Assembly (NCBI GenBank): GCA_003222455.1
Contig: QHWF01000093.1
Location: 1-12,422 of the forward strand
Reading direction: 5' to 3'
From: Acidobacteriota bacterium
Lineage (GTDB): Bacteria; Acidobacteriota; Vicinamibacteria; Vicinamibacterales; CAVVIG01
DNA: 12,422 nucleotides
Positions 1 to 7,507 of this stretch are shown here, piece by piece (the stretch's first letter is position 1; each line of letters begins with the position of its first letter). The notes under the pieces were generated by a model. The model did no database searches. It saw nothing but the letters and a program-made list of their open reading frames with translations, and was not told the origin of the DNA. The translations under genes and the position numbers were made by a program.

Positions 1-1234
1 CCACGACGTCACGCTGCTGCCGCTCTACACGCCGACCAACCCGGACGAGGCCAACGTGAGCCGGAATCGCGTGCTGTTTGGCGGTATCAGCATCTACCTG
101 CAGCAGCACGTGCCGCTCTTCCGGAAGATGCCGCGGTTCCTGGACCGGCTGTGGGATTCGCCCGGCCTCATCCGCGCCGTCGCCGGCCGTTCGATCTCCA
201 CCGATCCCAGGCTGCTCGGCGATCTCACCGTCTCGATGCTCGAAGGCGATCGCGGCGTGCTGCGCCGCGAGTTCGACAAGCTGCTCGACTGGCTGGCCGA
301 TGAACCGCCGCCCGATGTCGTCAATCTGCCGAACTCGCTGTTGATCGGTCTCGCGCGTCCGCTGCGCGCGGCGCTCAATTGTCCCGTCTGCTGCACGCTT
401 CAGGGCGAGGACCTCTTTCTCGACGGCCTCGTCGAGCCCCATCGCAGCACCGCCCTCGATCTCATTCGGCGGCAGGTCGCCGACGTCGATCGATTCATCG
501 CGGTCAGCGATTACTACGTGCCGACGATGGCGCGGCTGCTCGGAGTGGAGGCGGAGCGGATCGACGTGGTGCCGCTCGGCATCAACATGACCGGCTACGA
601 ACGGCGGCAGCCGCGCGGCGGCGAGTTCGTGGTCGGATATTTTGCGCGCATCGCGCCCGAGAAGGGACTGCACCTGCTGGCCGAGGCGTATCCGCTGTTC
701 CGGCGCCGGACCGGGAGCGCGCGCGTGCGCCTTGACGCGGCCGGATATTTGTCGCGCCCCCATCAACGGTATCTCGCCGATATCCGGCGCAGCCTCGATC
801 GCGCCGGCCTTGGCCACGAGTTCACGTATCACGGAGCGGTCGATCGCAAGGGAAAGGTGGCCTTCCTCCGCGGCCTGGATGTGCTGTCGGTGCCGACGCC
901 GTACGATGAACCCAAAGGGGTGTTCGTGCTCGAGGCGATGGCCAGCGGTGTGCCCGTGGTGCAGCCGAGGCGCGGCGCCTTTACCGAGATGGTAGAGAAG
1001 ACCGGCGGCGGCCTGCTGGTGCAGCCCGACGATCCCGCCGCGCTCGCCGACGGCCTGTACTCGCTGTGGAAGGAACCAGAGCTTGCGCGCGCGCTCGGCG
1101 ATCGCGCGTTCGCGGGCGTGCGCGAGCATTACAGTATTCAGCGCTCGGCCGACAAGCAGCTCGAGGTGTACGACGCGCTGGTGGCTCAGCCCGCACCGAT
1201 AATGGGGCGCGCAGGCGGCTCGAGGCAGCGCTGA
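1..1234 (+). CDS. Glycosyltransferase family 4 (GT-B fold), 5' end cut off by the window
   Basis: The reading frame is open from base 2, before the first possible start (GTG 56), and the residues there (HDVTLLPLYTPTNPDE) fit the first Rossmann half of a GT4 enzyme. The gene therefore enters from outside, probably missing only a few dozen residues. About 410 residues are visible. The C-terminal half has the GT4 donor-site region: an 'APEKGLHLLAEAY' helix near residue 218, then the E-x7-E motif in EPKGVFVLE (E303 and E311, counting from base 2), followed by AMASGVPVV and a GGGLLVQPDDP segment. Such enzymes move a sugar from a nucleotide-sugar onto a lipid, glycan or small-molecule acceptor in the cytoplasm. 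The acceptor cannot be told. No glycan-pathway partner lies downstream, so the rest of its operon is probably to the left. The family call is firm. Confidence 0.9.
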   Translation, partial: HDVTLLPLYTPTNPDEANVSRNRVLFGGISIYLQQHVPLFRKMPRFLDRLWDSPGLIRAVAGRSISTDPRLLGDLTVSMLEGDRGVLRREFDKLLDWLADEPPPDVVNLPNSLLIGLARPLRAALNCPVCCTLQGEDLFLDGLVEPHRSTALDLIRRQVADVDRFIAVSDYYVPTMARLLGVEAERIDVVPLGINMTGYERRQPRGGEFVVGYFARIAPEKGLHLLAEAYPLFRRRTGSARVRLDAAGYLSRPHQRYLADIRRSLDRAGLGHEFTYHGAVDRKGKVAFLRGLDVLSVPTPYDEPKGVFVLEAMASGVPVVQPRRGAFTEMVEKTGGGLLVQPDDPAALADGLYSLWKEPELARALGDRAFAGVREHYSIQRSADKQLEVYDALVAQPAPIMGRAGGSRQR

Positions 1235-1296
1235 AGGACTCGGGGATCAGGGGACACTTGAACGTCAGAAACCAGAGAACGGTTCCGACACGGGTC

Positions 1297-1383
1297 ATCA
1301 CGAAGTCACGAAGAGTACGAAGGACACGAAGAGTGTTCCTCATGATGCTTCGTGAGCTTCGTGTCTCTTCGTGACTTCGTGAT
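1297..1383. repeat. CACGAAG/CTTCGTG inverted repeat
   Basis: The left arm (1297-1331) carries CACGAAG-like heptamers every 8-9 nt. The right arm (1348-1383) is its near reverse complement, with a perfect 19-nt match at the outer ends (1297-1315 with 1365-1383) and a short loop of about 16 nt. It could fold into a long stem in RNA or as a DNA cruciform. It lies between the glycosyltransferase stop and the ABC ATPase start, 47 nt before the ATG. It may act as a terminator-like barrier or be a small mobile repeat; neither is shown. Confidence 0.85.
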
Positions 1384-1430
1384 AAACCGTGACCGCCGGA
1401 TGGTTGTGCCGGACTGCGGACATTCATTGA

Positions 1431-2102
1431 ATGCTGCGCGTCGATCGTCTGACCAAAGAGTACCCCACACCGCGCGGACCGCTGACGGTGCTGTCGGACG
1501 TCTCGTTCTCGCTGGCGCCTGGCGACCGAGCCGCGGTGATGGGACCCTCCGGCAGCGGCAAGAGCTCGCTGCTCTACGTGCTCGGCGCGCTCGAACCGCC
1601 ATCGTCCGGCACGATGACGCTGGACGGCCAGGATCCAGGCGCGCTCGCGCCGGCCGCCCTGGCGGCGTTCCGCAATACGGCAATCGGGTTCGTCTTCCAG
1701 GATCACTGCCTGCTGCCGCAGTGCACGGTTCTCGAGAACGTGCTGATCCCGACGCTCGTGGCTCGGTCGGACGGAGACGACACGGCGCGAGCGCGGCTGT
1801 TGATCGATCAGGTGGGCCTTGGCGACCGGATCGATCATCGCCCCGGCGAGCTGTCGGGCGGCGAACGGCAGCGCGTGGCGATTGCGCGCGCGCTCATCCG
1901 GCGGCCGCGCCTGCTCCTGTGCGACGAGCCGACCGGTAACCTCGATCGCGCGGCGGCCGACATCGTCGCCTCGCTGCTCGTCGACTTGCATCAACGGCAG
2001 CAGTCGATTCTCATTGTGGTGACGCACAGCGTGCAGCTGGCGTCGAGGTTTCCAATCCGGTTCGAGCTGACCGATCGGCAGCTGCGCCGGTCCGAGGCAT
2101 AG
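1431..2102 (+). CDS. ABC transporter ATP-binding protein, LolD/MacB type
   Basis: A complete 223-residue nucleotide-binding domain. Visible motifs in order: Walker A GPSGSGKS (38-45), Q-loop VFQDH (Q90), signature LSGGERQR (141-148), Walker B LLLCDEP (161-167) with catalytic E166, D-loop GNLD, and switch histidine H199 in VVTHS. The phrase CDEPTGNLD and the length are typical of the LolD/MacB/FtsE-like ATPases that work with FtsX-fold permeases. These power mechanotransmission or lipoprotein/peptide movement rather than classic import. A TGA codon lies directly before the ATG in frame, so 1431 is the only ATG start. No Shine-Dalgarno sequence is visible (the leader ends CATTCATTGA). The probable partner is the permease starting 169 nt downstream. 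That gap, filled by repeats, is wide for a pair that often overlaps. All catalytic residues are present, so it should be active. Confidence 0.95.
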   Translation: MLRVDRLTKEYPTPRGPLTVLSDVSFSLAPGDRAAVMGPSGSGKSSLLYVLGALEPPSSGTMTLDGQDPGALAPAALAAFRNTAIGFVFQDHCLLPQCTVLENVLIPTLVARSDGDDTARARLLIDQVGLGDRIDHRPGELSGGERQRVAIARALIRRPRLLLCDEPTGNLDRAAADIVASLLVDLHQRQQSILIVVTHSVQLASRFPIRFELTDRQLRRSEA

Positions 2103-2113
2103 GCGCGTTTTGT

Positions 2114-2257
2114 CACGAGGCCACCAAGATCAACACGAGGGCCACGAGGCCACGAAGATCAACACGAAGGCCACGAAGGCACGAAGGTCACGAAGAAGAA
2201 AAAACCTGTACGTTTGGTTGTTCTTCGTGCCGTCTTCGTGTTTTCGTGTTTTCGTGG
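2114..2257. repeat. Second CACGAAG/CTTCGTG inverted repeat
   Basis: Heptamers of the CACGAAG type recur every 8-12 nt from 2114 to 2195. The reverse-complement form CTTCGTG/TTTCGTG recurs from 2221 to 2257. The closest pairing is CACGAAGAA (2189-2197) with TTCTTCGTG (2221-2229) around a 23-nt A/T-richer loop. It is the same class as the repeat at 1297-1383 and fills most of the ATPase-permease gap. Its right edge is only 14 nt before the permease ATG, so a fold here could affect translation start. That effect is inference. Confidence 0.85.
2119..2176 (+). repeat. Two 29-nt tandem copies within the second inverted repeat
   Basis: Copy 1 (2119-2147) and copy 2 (2148-2176) match at 27 of 29 positions. 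Each reads GGCCAC, then AAGATCAACACGA, then GGCCACGA; the differences are at unit positions 7 and 21. This looks like a recent local duplication inside the CACGAAG element. Confidence 0.85.
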
Positions 2258-2271
2258 TTGCATTTTGAGAC

Positions 2272-5200
2272 ATGCAGATACGCCACTCCCGCTTGATCTT
2301 TCGTGGCCTCACGTACTACTGGCGGACGAACGTCGCCGTGGTGCTGGGCGTCGCGACAGCCGTGGCCGTTCTTGCCGGCGCGCTCCTCGTCGGCGATTCG
2401 GTCCGCGGCAGCCTCCGGGATCTCGTGCTGCAGCGTCTCGGCCGCGCCGATATCGTGGTGCTGTCGTCCGGTTTCTTCCGTGAAGCGCTCGCAGCCGAAT
2501 TCCCGCGCGACCAGGCGTTCGGCGCGTCGTTCGACGGCGTCACTCCGCTCGTGGTGCTGCAGGGTCTCGTCACCGATCAGGCGAGCGGCCGGCGTGCCTC
2601 GCGGGTCCAGGTGTACGGCGTCGACGATCGGTTCTGGCGGTTTCACGGCGTCTTGAACGTGCATGGGCCGGCCGCGCGCGATGCGCTGGTGAACCACGCG
2701 CTGGCGGCCGAGATCGGTGCGGCCGTTGGCGGCACGGTGCTCGTGCGCGTCGAGCGCCCGTCATCGATTCCCATCGAATCGCTGCATGGCCGGAAAGACA
2801 ACATCGGTCGAACCGTGCGTCTCACCGTGCGTGCACTCGCTGCCGCCGCCGAGGTCGGTGATTTCTCGCTGCAGCCACAACAGGGCGACGTGCGGGCCAT
2901 CTTCGTTCCGTTGCGGCGGCTGCAGCAGGATCTGGACGTTGCCGATCGCGTCAACGCCCTGCTGCTTGCCGCGCGACGAACGTCCGCCAAGGCAGAGAAC
3001 CCTGCGCCAGCCCTTCGATCGTCGGACGAGATCATCCGGCGTCGCGTTGCGCTCGAAGACGTGGGGGTGACAGTCCGCGTTGTTCGACCAACGGCTGTTC
3101 CGGCCGGGATTGGTCCGCCCGCGGCGATCGCGGTCGAGAGCGCGGCCGGTCTTCTGGACCAACCGCGTGCGAACGCCGTCGAGGCGGCCGCGGCGGATGC
3201 CGGGATGACGCCGCAGTCCGTCCTGACGTATCTCGCCAATTCAGTCCGCAGCGGCAACCGGGAGGTGCCGTACTCGCTGGTGACCGCGACAGACCTCCGT
3301 ACGATCGCACCGGACACGCCCCTGGATCCCTCATCGAATCCACCACCGATTGTGTTGAACGCGTGGGCGGCCCGCGATCTCGGCGTCCGCGCCGGCGATC
3401 CGCTCAGCCTCGAATATTACGTGTGGGAAGAGCCCGGGCGGCTGCTCACGCGCACGGCCGACTTTCAGATCGCGGCCGTTGTTCCCATCGCAGGCGCGGC
3501 CGCCGACCGTGACCTCGTGCCTGTGTATCCCGGCATTACGGAAGCCCAGACGCTCGGCGACTGGGATCCGCCGTTTCCGATCGATCTGAAACGCGTTCGC
3601 CGTGTGGACGAAGACTACTGGAAGCAGTACCGTACGACGCCGAAGGCGTTCGTACCGCTCGAAGTGGGTCAGCGCTTGTGGCGATCGCGGTTCGGCGATC
3701 GAACATCGGTCCGGCTGCATCCGATCGGTGACCCCGAGAACGTGGCGAACCGCAACGACCCGGCGGACGCGGCAGCTTCTGAGCGCGACCGCTTCGCCGC
3801 GGTGTTGCGCGCGAAAATCGACCCGCTCGCGCTCGGCCTGGCCGTTCGTGACGTGCGCGGCGGCGGCCTGGCCGCCTCCCGCGGCGCCACCGACTTTGGT
3901 GAGTACTTCACGTATTTCAGCTTCTTTCTCGTGATCTCGGCGCTGATGCTGGCGGCGCTTTTCTTCCGGCTCGGAATCGAGCAGCGCGGGCGCGAGATTG
4001 GCCTGCTGCGATCGGTCGGCTTCACCACCATCCAGGTGCGGCGTCTGTTCTCGGCCGAAGGACTCGTCCTCGCGTCGTGCGGCGCGGCGCTCGGCATCGG
4101 CGGCGCAGTTGGATACGCCGCGGCGATGATGGCCGGCCTCCGCGGTTGGTGGTCCGGCGCCGTCGGGACGAGGGCGCTCACGCTGCACGTCACGTCGATG
4201 TCGCTTGCCGCAGGCGCAGCGGGCGCACTGGCCGCGGCCATGCTGTGTATCTGGTGGACGCTGCGCGGCCTCGCACGGCTGTCGGAGCGAGCGCTCCTGT
4301 CGGGCACGATCGCGGGCGACCAGGCGCCCCTGGCGCGTGCTTCGAGGGCTGGTGTTCGAGTACCCTTCAGGCTGGCCGCTGCGGCCGCCTTCGCAGTGCT
4401 CGGCGCGATCCTTCTCGGGCTCTCGTTCACCGGCCGGCTCGATCGCACGGGCGGATTTTTCGGCGCCGGCAGCTCCCTGCTCGTCGCGTCCCTCAGCGCC
4501 GTGGCGGTCAACCTGCGGCGGCCGCGACGATCGTCGCTGCACGGCCACGGCTGGAAGCCAGTGTGGCGTATCGGGCTTCGCAATGCGGCCGGTCGTCCGG
4601 GCCGCTCCGTCCTGGTGATCGGCGTCATCGCGTCGGCCACGTTCATCCTGATTGCCGTCGGCGCATTCAGGCGCGACAGCGCCGCGGCGACGGATCGGCG
4701 CGCCGGGACCGGCGGCTATCCGCTGCTCGTCGACCTGCTGTTGCCAATTGCGATGGATCCGAACAGCCGTGACGGTCGCGAGGCCCTCGGCATTGGTCAT
4801 GTCGATCCGATCACCATCGAGCCGTTCCGGGTTCTGCCGGGAGATGATGCCAGTTGTTTGAATTTGTATGAACCCCGGAATCCGCGCATCCTGGGAGTGA
4901 GCCGTCAGTTCATCGAATCGGGCCGGTTCGCGTTTCAGGCGTCGATGGCGTCGACCGATGCCGAACGCGCCAATCCGTGGCTGCTGCTCAACCGCACCAT
5001 CGGTTCGGATGTCGTGCCGGTCGTCGCCGACGCCAACTCCATCACCTACGTTCTCCACAAACAGGTGGGCGACGATGTCGTCGTGGGACGCGGGGAGCGT
5101 CCGGTCCGCCTGCGCATCGTGGCGGCGCTGTCGGACAGCATCTTTCAGGGCGAGCTGCTGATGGCCGAGACCAGTTTCGTGAAACTGTTCCCCGAGCAGG

Positions 5201-5724
5201 AGGGGTATCGCTTTCTGCTCGTCGATGCGCCGGCCGATCGTGCCGGCCAGGTCGCGCGTGCGATCGAAGAAGGCGCCGGCGATCTCGGCGCCGACGCGGT
5301 GTCGACGTCCGAACGCCTGGCCGCATTTCACACGGTCGAGAACACGTACTTGTCCACGTTCCAGACGCTCGGCGGCCTCGGTCTGCTGGTCGGCACCATC
5401 GGACTCGCGACGGTCGTGCTGCGCAACGTGCTCGAGCGGCGCCGCGAGCTCGCGTTGCTGGGTGCGGTCGGCTACGACCGGGCCCACATCTTCACGATCG
5501 TCATCGCCGAGAATCTGCTGCTGCTGGCGTGGGGACTGGCCATCGGTACCGCGTGCGCGCTGGTGGCGATTGCGCCGACAGTGTTCGAGCGCGGCGGTCG
5601 CCTGCCGCTGACCAGCTCGGGCTGGCTGCTGGTTGCCGTCTTCGCGGCGGGGCTGCTATCGTCCATTGTGGCGACGCGGGCGGCGCTGCGCACACCGCTG
5701 CTCGCGGCGCTGCGCTCGGAATGA
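2272..5724 (+). CDS. Large ABC transporter permease with two FtsX-like parts
   Basis: A 1150-residue membrane protein. A TGA lies two codons before the ATG in frame, so 2272 is the only start; there is no clear ribosome binding site. TM1 is about 20-42. A very large extracytoplasmic region of about 500 residues follows (45-545). Hydrophobic segments then lie near 550-568, 597-618, 642-663, 702-722, 731-748, 780-800, 1034-1053, 1082-1104 and 1117-1135, with a second exported region of about 230 residues between 805 and 1030. FtsX-family signatures sit beside the membrane segments: RGREIGLLRSVGFT near 575 and RRELALLGAVGYDR near 1065. The duplicated TM1/exported/three-TM plan is that of MacB/LolC-type permeases fused in tandem, so one chain may serve as both halves of the transporter with the ATPase upstream. 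The substrate is unknown. The family is certain; the export or mechanotransmission role is inferred. Confidence 0.93.
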   Translation: MQIRHSRLIFRGLTYYWRTNVAVVLGVATAVAVLAGALLVGDSVRGSLRDLVLQRLGRADIVVLSSGFFREALAAEFPRDQAFGASFDGVTPLVVLQGLVTDQASGRRASRVQVYGVDDRFWRFHGVLNVHGPAARDALVNHALAAEIGAAVGGTVLVRVERPSSIPIESLHGRKDNIGRTVRLTVRALAAAAEVGDFSLQPQQGDVRAIFVPLRRLQQDLDVADRVNALLLAARRTSAKAENPAPALRSSDEIIRRRVALEDVGVTVRVVRPTAVPAGIGPPAAIAVESAAGLLDQPRANAVEAAAADAGMTPQSVLTYLANSVRSGNREVPYSLVTATDLRTIAPDTPLDPSSNPPPIVLNAWAARDLGVRAGDPLSLEYYVWEEPGRLLTRTADFQIAAVVPIAGAAADRDLVPVYPGITEAQTLGDWDPPFPIDLKRVRRVDEDYWKQYRTTPKAFVPLEVGQRLWRSRFGDRTSVRLHPIGDPENVANRNDPADAAASERDRFAAVLRAKIDPLALGLAVRDVRGGGLAASRGATDFGEYFTYFSFFLVISALMLAALFFRLGIEQRGREIGLLRSVGFTTIQVRRLFSAEGLVLASCGAALGIGGAVGYAAAMMAGLRGWWSGAVGTRALTLHVTSMSLAAGAAGALAAAMLCIWWTLRGLARLSERALLSGTIAGDQAPLARASRAGVRVPFRLAAAAAFAVLGAILLGLSFTGRLDRTGGFFGAGSSLLVASLSAVAVNLRRPRRSSLHGHGWKPVWRIGLRNAAGRPGRSVLVIGVIASATFILIAVGAFRRDSAAATDRRAGTGGYPLLVDLLLPIAMDPNSRDGREALGIGHVDPITIEPFRVLPGDDASCLNLYEPRNPRILGVSRQFIESGRFAFQASMASTDAERANPWLLLNRTIGSDVVPVVADANSITYVLHKQVGDDVVVGRGERPVRLRIVAALSDSIFQGELLMAETSFVKLFPEQEGYRFLLVDAPADRAGQVARAIEEGAGDLGADAVSTSERLAAFHTVENTYLSTFQTLGGLGLLVGTIGLATVVLRNVLERRRELALLGAVGYDRAHIFTIVIAENLLLLAWGLAIGTACALVAIAPTVFERGGRLPLTSSGWLLVAVFAAGLLSSIVATRAALRTPLLAALRSE

Positions 5725-5773
5725 AGGCCGCGCCGGGCTGAACCGCCTGCTGAAAAGTCAATCGGCGGCCGCG

Positions 5774-5835
5774 CGTAGCGCAGGCCTTCAGGCCTGCATC
5801 ATGGCCGCCGGGCAACCCTGAAAGGTTGCGCTACG
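5774..5835. repeat. REP-like inverted pair of 24-nt palindromic units
   Basis: Unit A (5774-5797, plus strand) and unit B (5835-5812, minus strand) both begin CGTAGCGCA and contain TTCAGG. Each folds on its own: A has arms GCAGGCC and GGCCTGC around loop TTCA (5780-5797); B has arms GCAACC and GGTTGC (5812-5829). The outer CGTAGCGC (5774-5781) pairs with GCGCTACG (5828-5835). Stem positions that differ between A and B mostly change on both sides, so pairing is kept. It lies in the 162-nt gap after the permease stop and could end transcription or bind a protein. Confidence 0.85.
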
Positions 5836-5871
5836 GCGACGTCTTCGCAGGCTCTGACGAGGCTGCACCGT

Positions 5872-5878
5872 AAGGAAG
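5872..5878 (+). promoter_or_regulatory. Ribosome binding site of the first propeller gene
   Basis: AAGGAAG ends 8 nt before the ATG at 5887. It supports that start over later in-frame codons and places the signal peptide at the N-terminus. Confidence 0.75.
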
Positions 5879-5886
5879 ACTCAACG

Positions 5887-7185
5887 ATGCTCAGGCGAAC
5901 TTCGCTCGCTGCTCTTCTACTCGGCACATCGGTCGCCACGTTGACAGCGGACAACTGGCCGCAATGGCGTGGGCCGGCACAGAACGGCGTCAGCACGGAA
6001 AAGAATCTGCCGGTCCGCTGGTCGAAGACCGAAAACATCACGTGGACGCTCGATCTGCCCGCCTGGTCGGGCTCCACGCCGATTGTCTGGGGCGATCGTA
6101 TCTTCCTGAACGTCGCGGAGGATCTGAAACGGCGGGAGGGCGACAATCTGTTTCTCTGGTGCGTGGACCGGAACAACGGCGCAGTGATGTGGAAGCGGCC
6201 GCTCGGCGGCGGCAACCATCAGGAGCAGAAGCAGAACATGTCCACGCCGTCGCCGGTGACCGACGGCCGCGCGGTCTGGGCGATGACCGGGACGGGCATC
6301 CTCAAAGCGTTCGACTTCGAGGGCAAGGAGCTGTGGGCGCGCGACATCCAGAAAGAGTACGGCCGGTTCGGGCTGAACTGGGGATACGGGTCGTCTCCGT
6401 TGCTGCACGGCGACTCGCTGTTCGTGCAGGTGCTGCACGGCATGAAGACGGACGATCCGTCGTACCTGCTGCGAATTGACAAGGCGACGGGCAAGACGTT
6501 GTGGCGGGTCGAGCGGCCGACACGGGCGCGCATGGAGTCGCCGGATGCGTACACGACGCCGGCGCTGCTGCACTACGGAGCCAACACTGAAATCGTTCTC
6601 ACCGGCGGTGATGTCGTCACCGGTCATGACGTGGCCACCGGCAAGGAGCTCTGGCGAGCCGATGGTCTGAATCCCGACAACGATCCCAATCACCGCATCG
6701 TCGCGTCGCCGGTGGTGTATGGCGACCTGATTATTGCGCCGACGCGCGAGCGTCCGATGTTGGCGCTCAAAGCCGGTGGCCGCGGCGACGTCACGAAGAC
6801 GCACGTCCTGTGGTCGTTTGGCAACGGACCCGACGTGCCGACGCCCGTCACCGACGGCACGTATCTCTACGTCATCAACGACCGCGGCATCATCTGGTGT
6901 CTCGAGCCGCGGACCGGCAAGGAGATTTACAGCCGCAAGCGCCTGAGCTCCGCGACCTACAGCGGATCGCCCGTGCTCGCGGACGGAAAGATCTACGTCA
7001 CGAACGAAGACGGCAAGACCGTCGTCATCAAAGCCGGGCCGGCGTTCGAGGTGCTGGCCGAGAACGACCTCGACGACTACACGCTCAGCTCACCGGCTGT
7101 ATCAGAAGGACAGATCTTCATCAGAACCGCCAAACATCTTTACTGCGTCGGCAAGAGGCAGCGGACTGCTGAATCTGGTCGTTGA
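5887..7185 (+). CDS. Secreted PQQ-binding-like beta-propeller repeat protein
   Basis: A 432-residue protein. Residues 1-21 are a signal peptide (two arginines, a hydrophobic stretch, cleavage near TLTA-DN), and the mature chain opens with NWPQWRGP, typical of this secreted family. Eight propeller repeats can be counted from their S/T-P-x-x-x-x-G starts and x-x-G-K-x-L/I-W/Y ends: TPIVWGD, SPVTDG, SPLLHGD, TPALLHY, SPVVYGD, TPVTDG, SPVLADG and SPAVSEG. Most blades carry the Asp-x-x-Thr-Gly-Lys turn seen in quinoprotein-type blades. The family is named for its fold. I see no sign of a full alcohol or glucose dehydrogenase catalytic set, so PQQ binding is not assumed; it may be a periplasmic scaffold or binding protein. 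A second full propeller gene lies nearby on the minus strand (9321-10559). The REP-like pair upstream and its own ribosome site suggest it is transcribed apart from the ABC genes. Confidence 0.92.
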   Translation: MLRRTSLAALLLGTSVATLTADNWPQWRGPAQNGVSTEKNLPVRWSKTENITWTLDLPAWSGSTPIVWGDRIFLNVAEDLKRREGDNLFLWCVDRNNGAVMWKRPLGGGNHQEQKQNMSTPSPVTDGRAVWAMTGTGILKAFDFEGKELWARDIQKEYGRFGLNWGYGSSPLLHGDSLFVQVLHGMKTDDPSYLLRIDKATGKTLWRVERPTRARMESPDAYTTPALLHYGANTEIVLTGGDVVTGHDVATGKELWRADGLNPDNDPNHRIVASPVVYGDLIIAPTRERPMLALKAGGRGDVTKTHVLWSFGNGPDVPTPVTDGTYLYVINDRGIIWCLEPRTGKEIYSRKRLSSATYSGSPVLADGKIYVTNEDGKTVVIKAGPAFEVLAENDLDDYTLSSPAVSEGQIFIRTAKHLYCVGKRQRTAESGR

Positions 7186-7247
7186 GTAATCTGCGAGCTC
7201 CAAGACGTTCTTGACGAACTGCTGGATCGACCCTACGCTGTACGAGC

Positions 7248-7493
7248 ATGGACTATAGTCAGATCATTACGATTGAGCCGGGCAAACGCAGCGGGAAGCC
7301 TTGCATTCGCGGGATGCGGATCACCGTCTCCGATGTGCTCGATTACCTGGCATCGGGAATGTCTGTGGACGATGTGATTCGTGATTTTCCTGATCTGACG
7401 CGCGATGACATCCGGGCGTGTCTTGCCTTCGCGGGAACGCCGGCTCACCGCCGGCGTGAAATGAAGCTCCAACATGGATCACGTCGCCGCTGA
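7248..7493 (+). CDS. DUF433 (VapB-like) antitoxin-type protein, no toxin alongside
   Basis: An 81-residue protein with the family pattern throughout: ITIEPGKRSGKPCIRGMRITV (residues 7-27), then VLDYLASGMSVDDVIRDFPDLT, then DDIRACLAFA. This is a small winged-helix/MerR-like DNA-binding fold, usually about 75 residues. It is commonly followed at once by a DUF5615 PIN-like nuclease gene that starts MKLL-like. Here none follows: the next gene is convergent and begins to overlap the space 15 nt later. The last ten residues, MKLQHGSRRR, begin with ATGAAGCTCC in the antitoxin's own frame, which resembles a toxin start. They may be a remnant after deletion, or chance. The ribosome site is weak. It could act as a lone DNA-binding repressor or be a relic of a toxin-antitoxin pair. 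The family call is strong, the function is not. Confidence 0.85.
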   Translation: MDYSQIITIEPGKRSGKPCIRGMRITVSDVLDYLASGMSVDDVIRDFPDLTRDDIRACLAFAGTPAHRRREMKLQHGSRRR

Positions 7494-7507
7494 CTGTAAA
7501 TTCGAGC

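Noticed and set aside
981..2027. 348-codon minus-strand frame over the glycosyltransferase end and the ABC ATPase
   Set aside because: It runs antisense to two confident genes and through the inverted repeat, with arginine-rich composition and no domain.
3331..5487. 718-codon open frame on the minus strand
   Set aside because: It lies fully antisense to the well-supported permease, has low-complexity R/A/E/Q-rich sequence and no recognisable domain; it is a GC-rich shadow frame.
5887..7185. Quinoprotein alcohol or glucose dehydrogenase
   Set aside because: The propeller blades are clear, but length, the WPQWRGP opening and lack of a recognised catalytic set fit the general PQQ-like repeat family better.
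7248..7493. A working toxin-antitoxin operon
   Set aside because: No toxin frame follows or precedes the DUF433 gene within the window.
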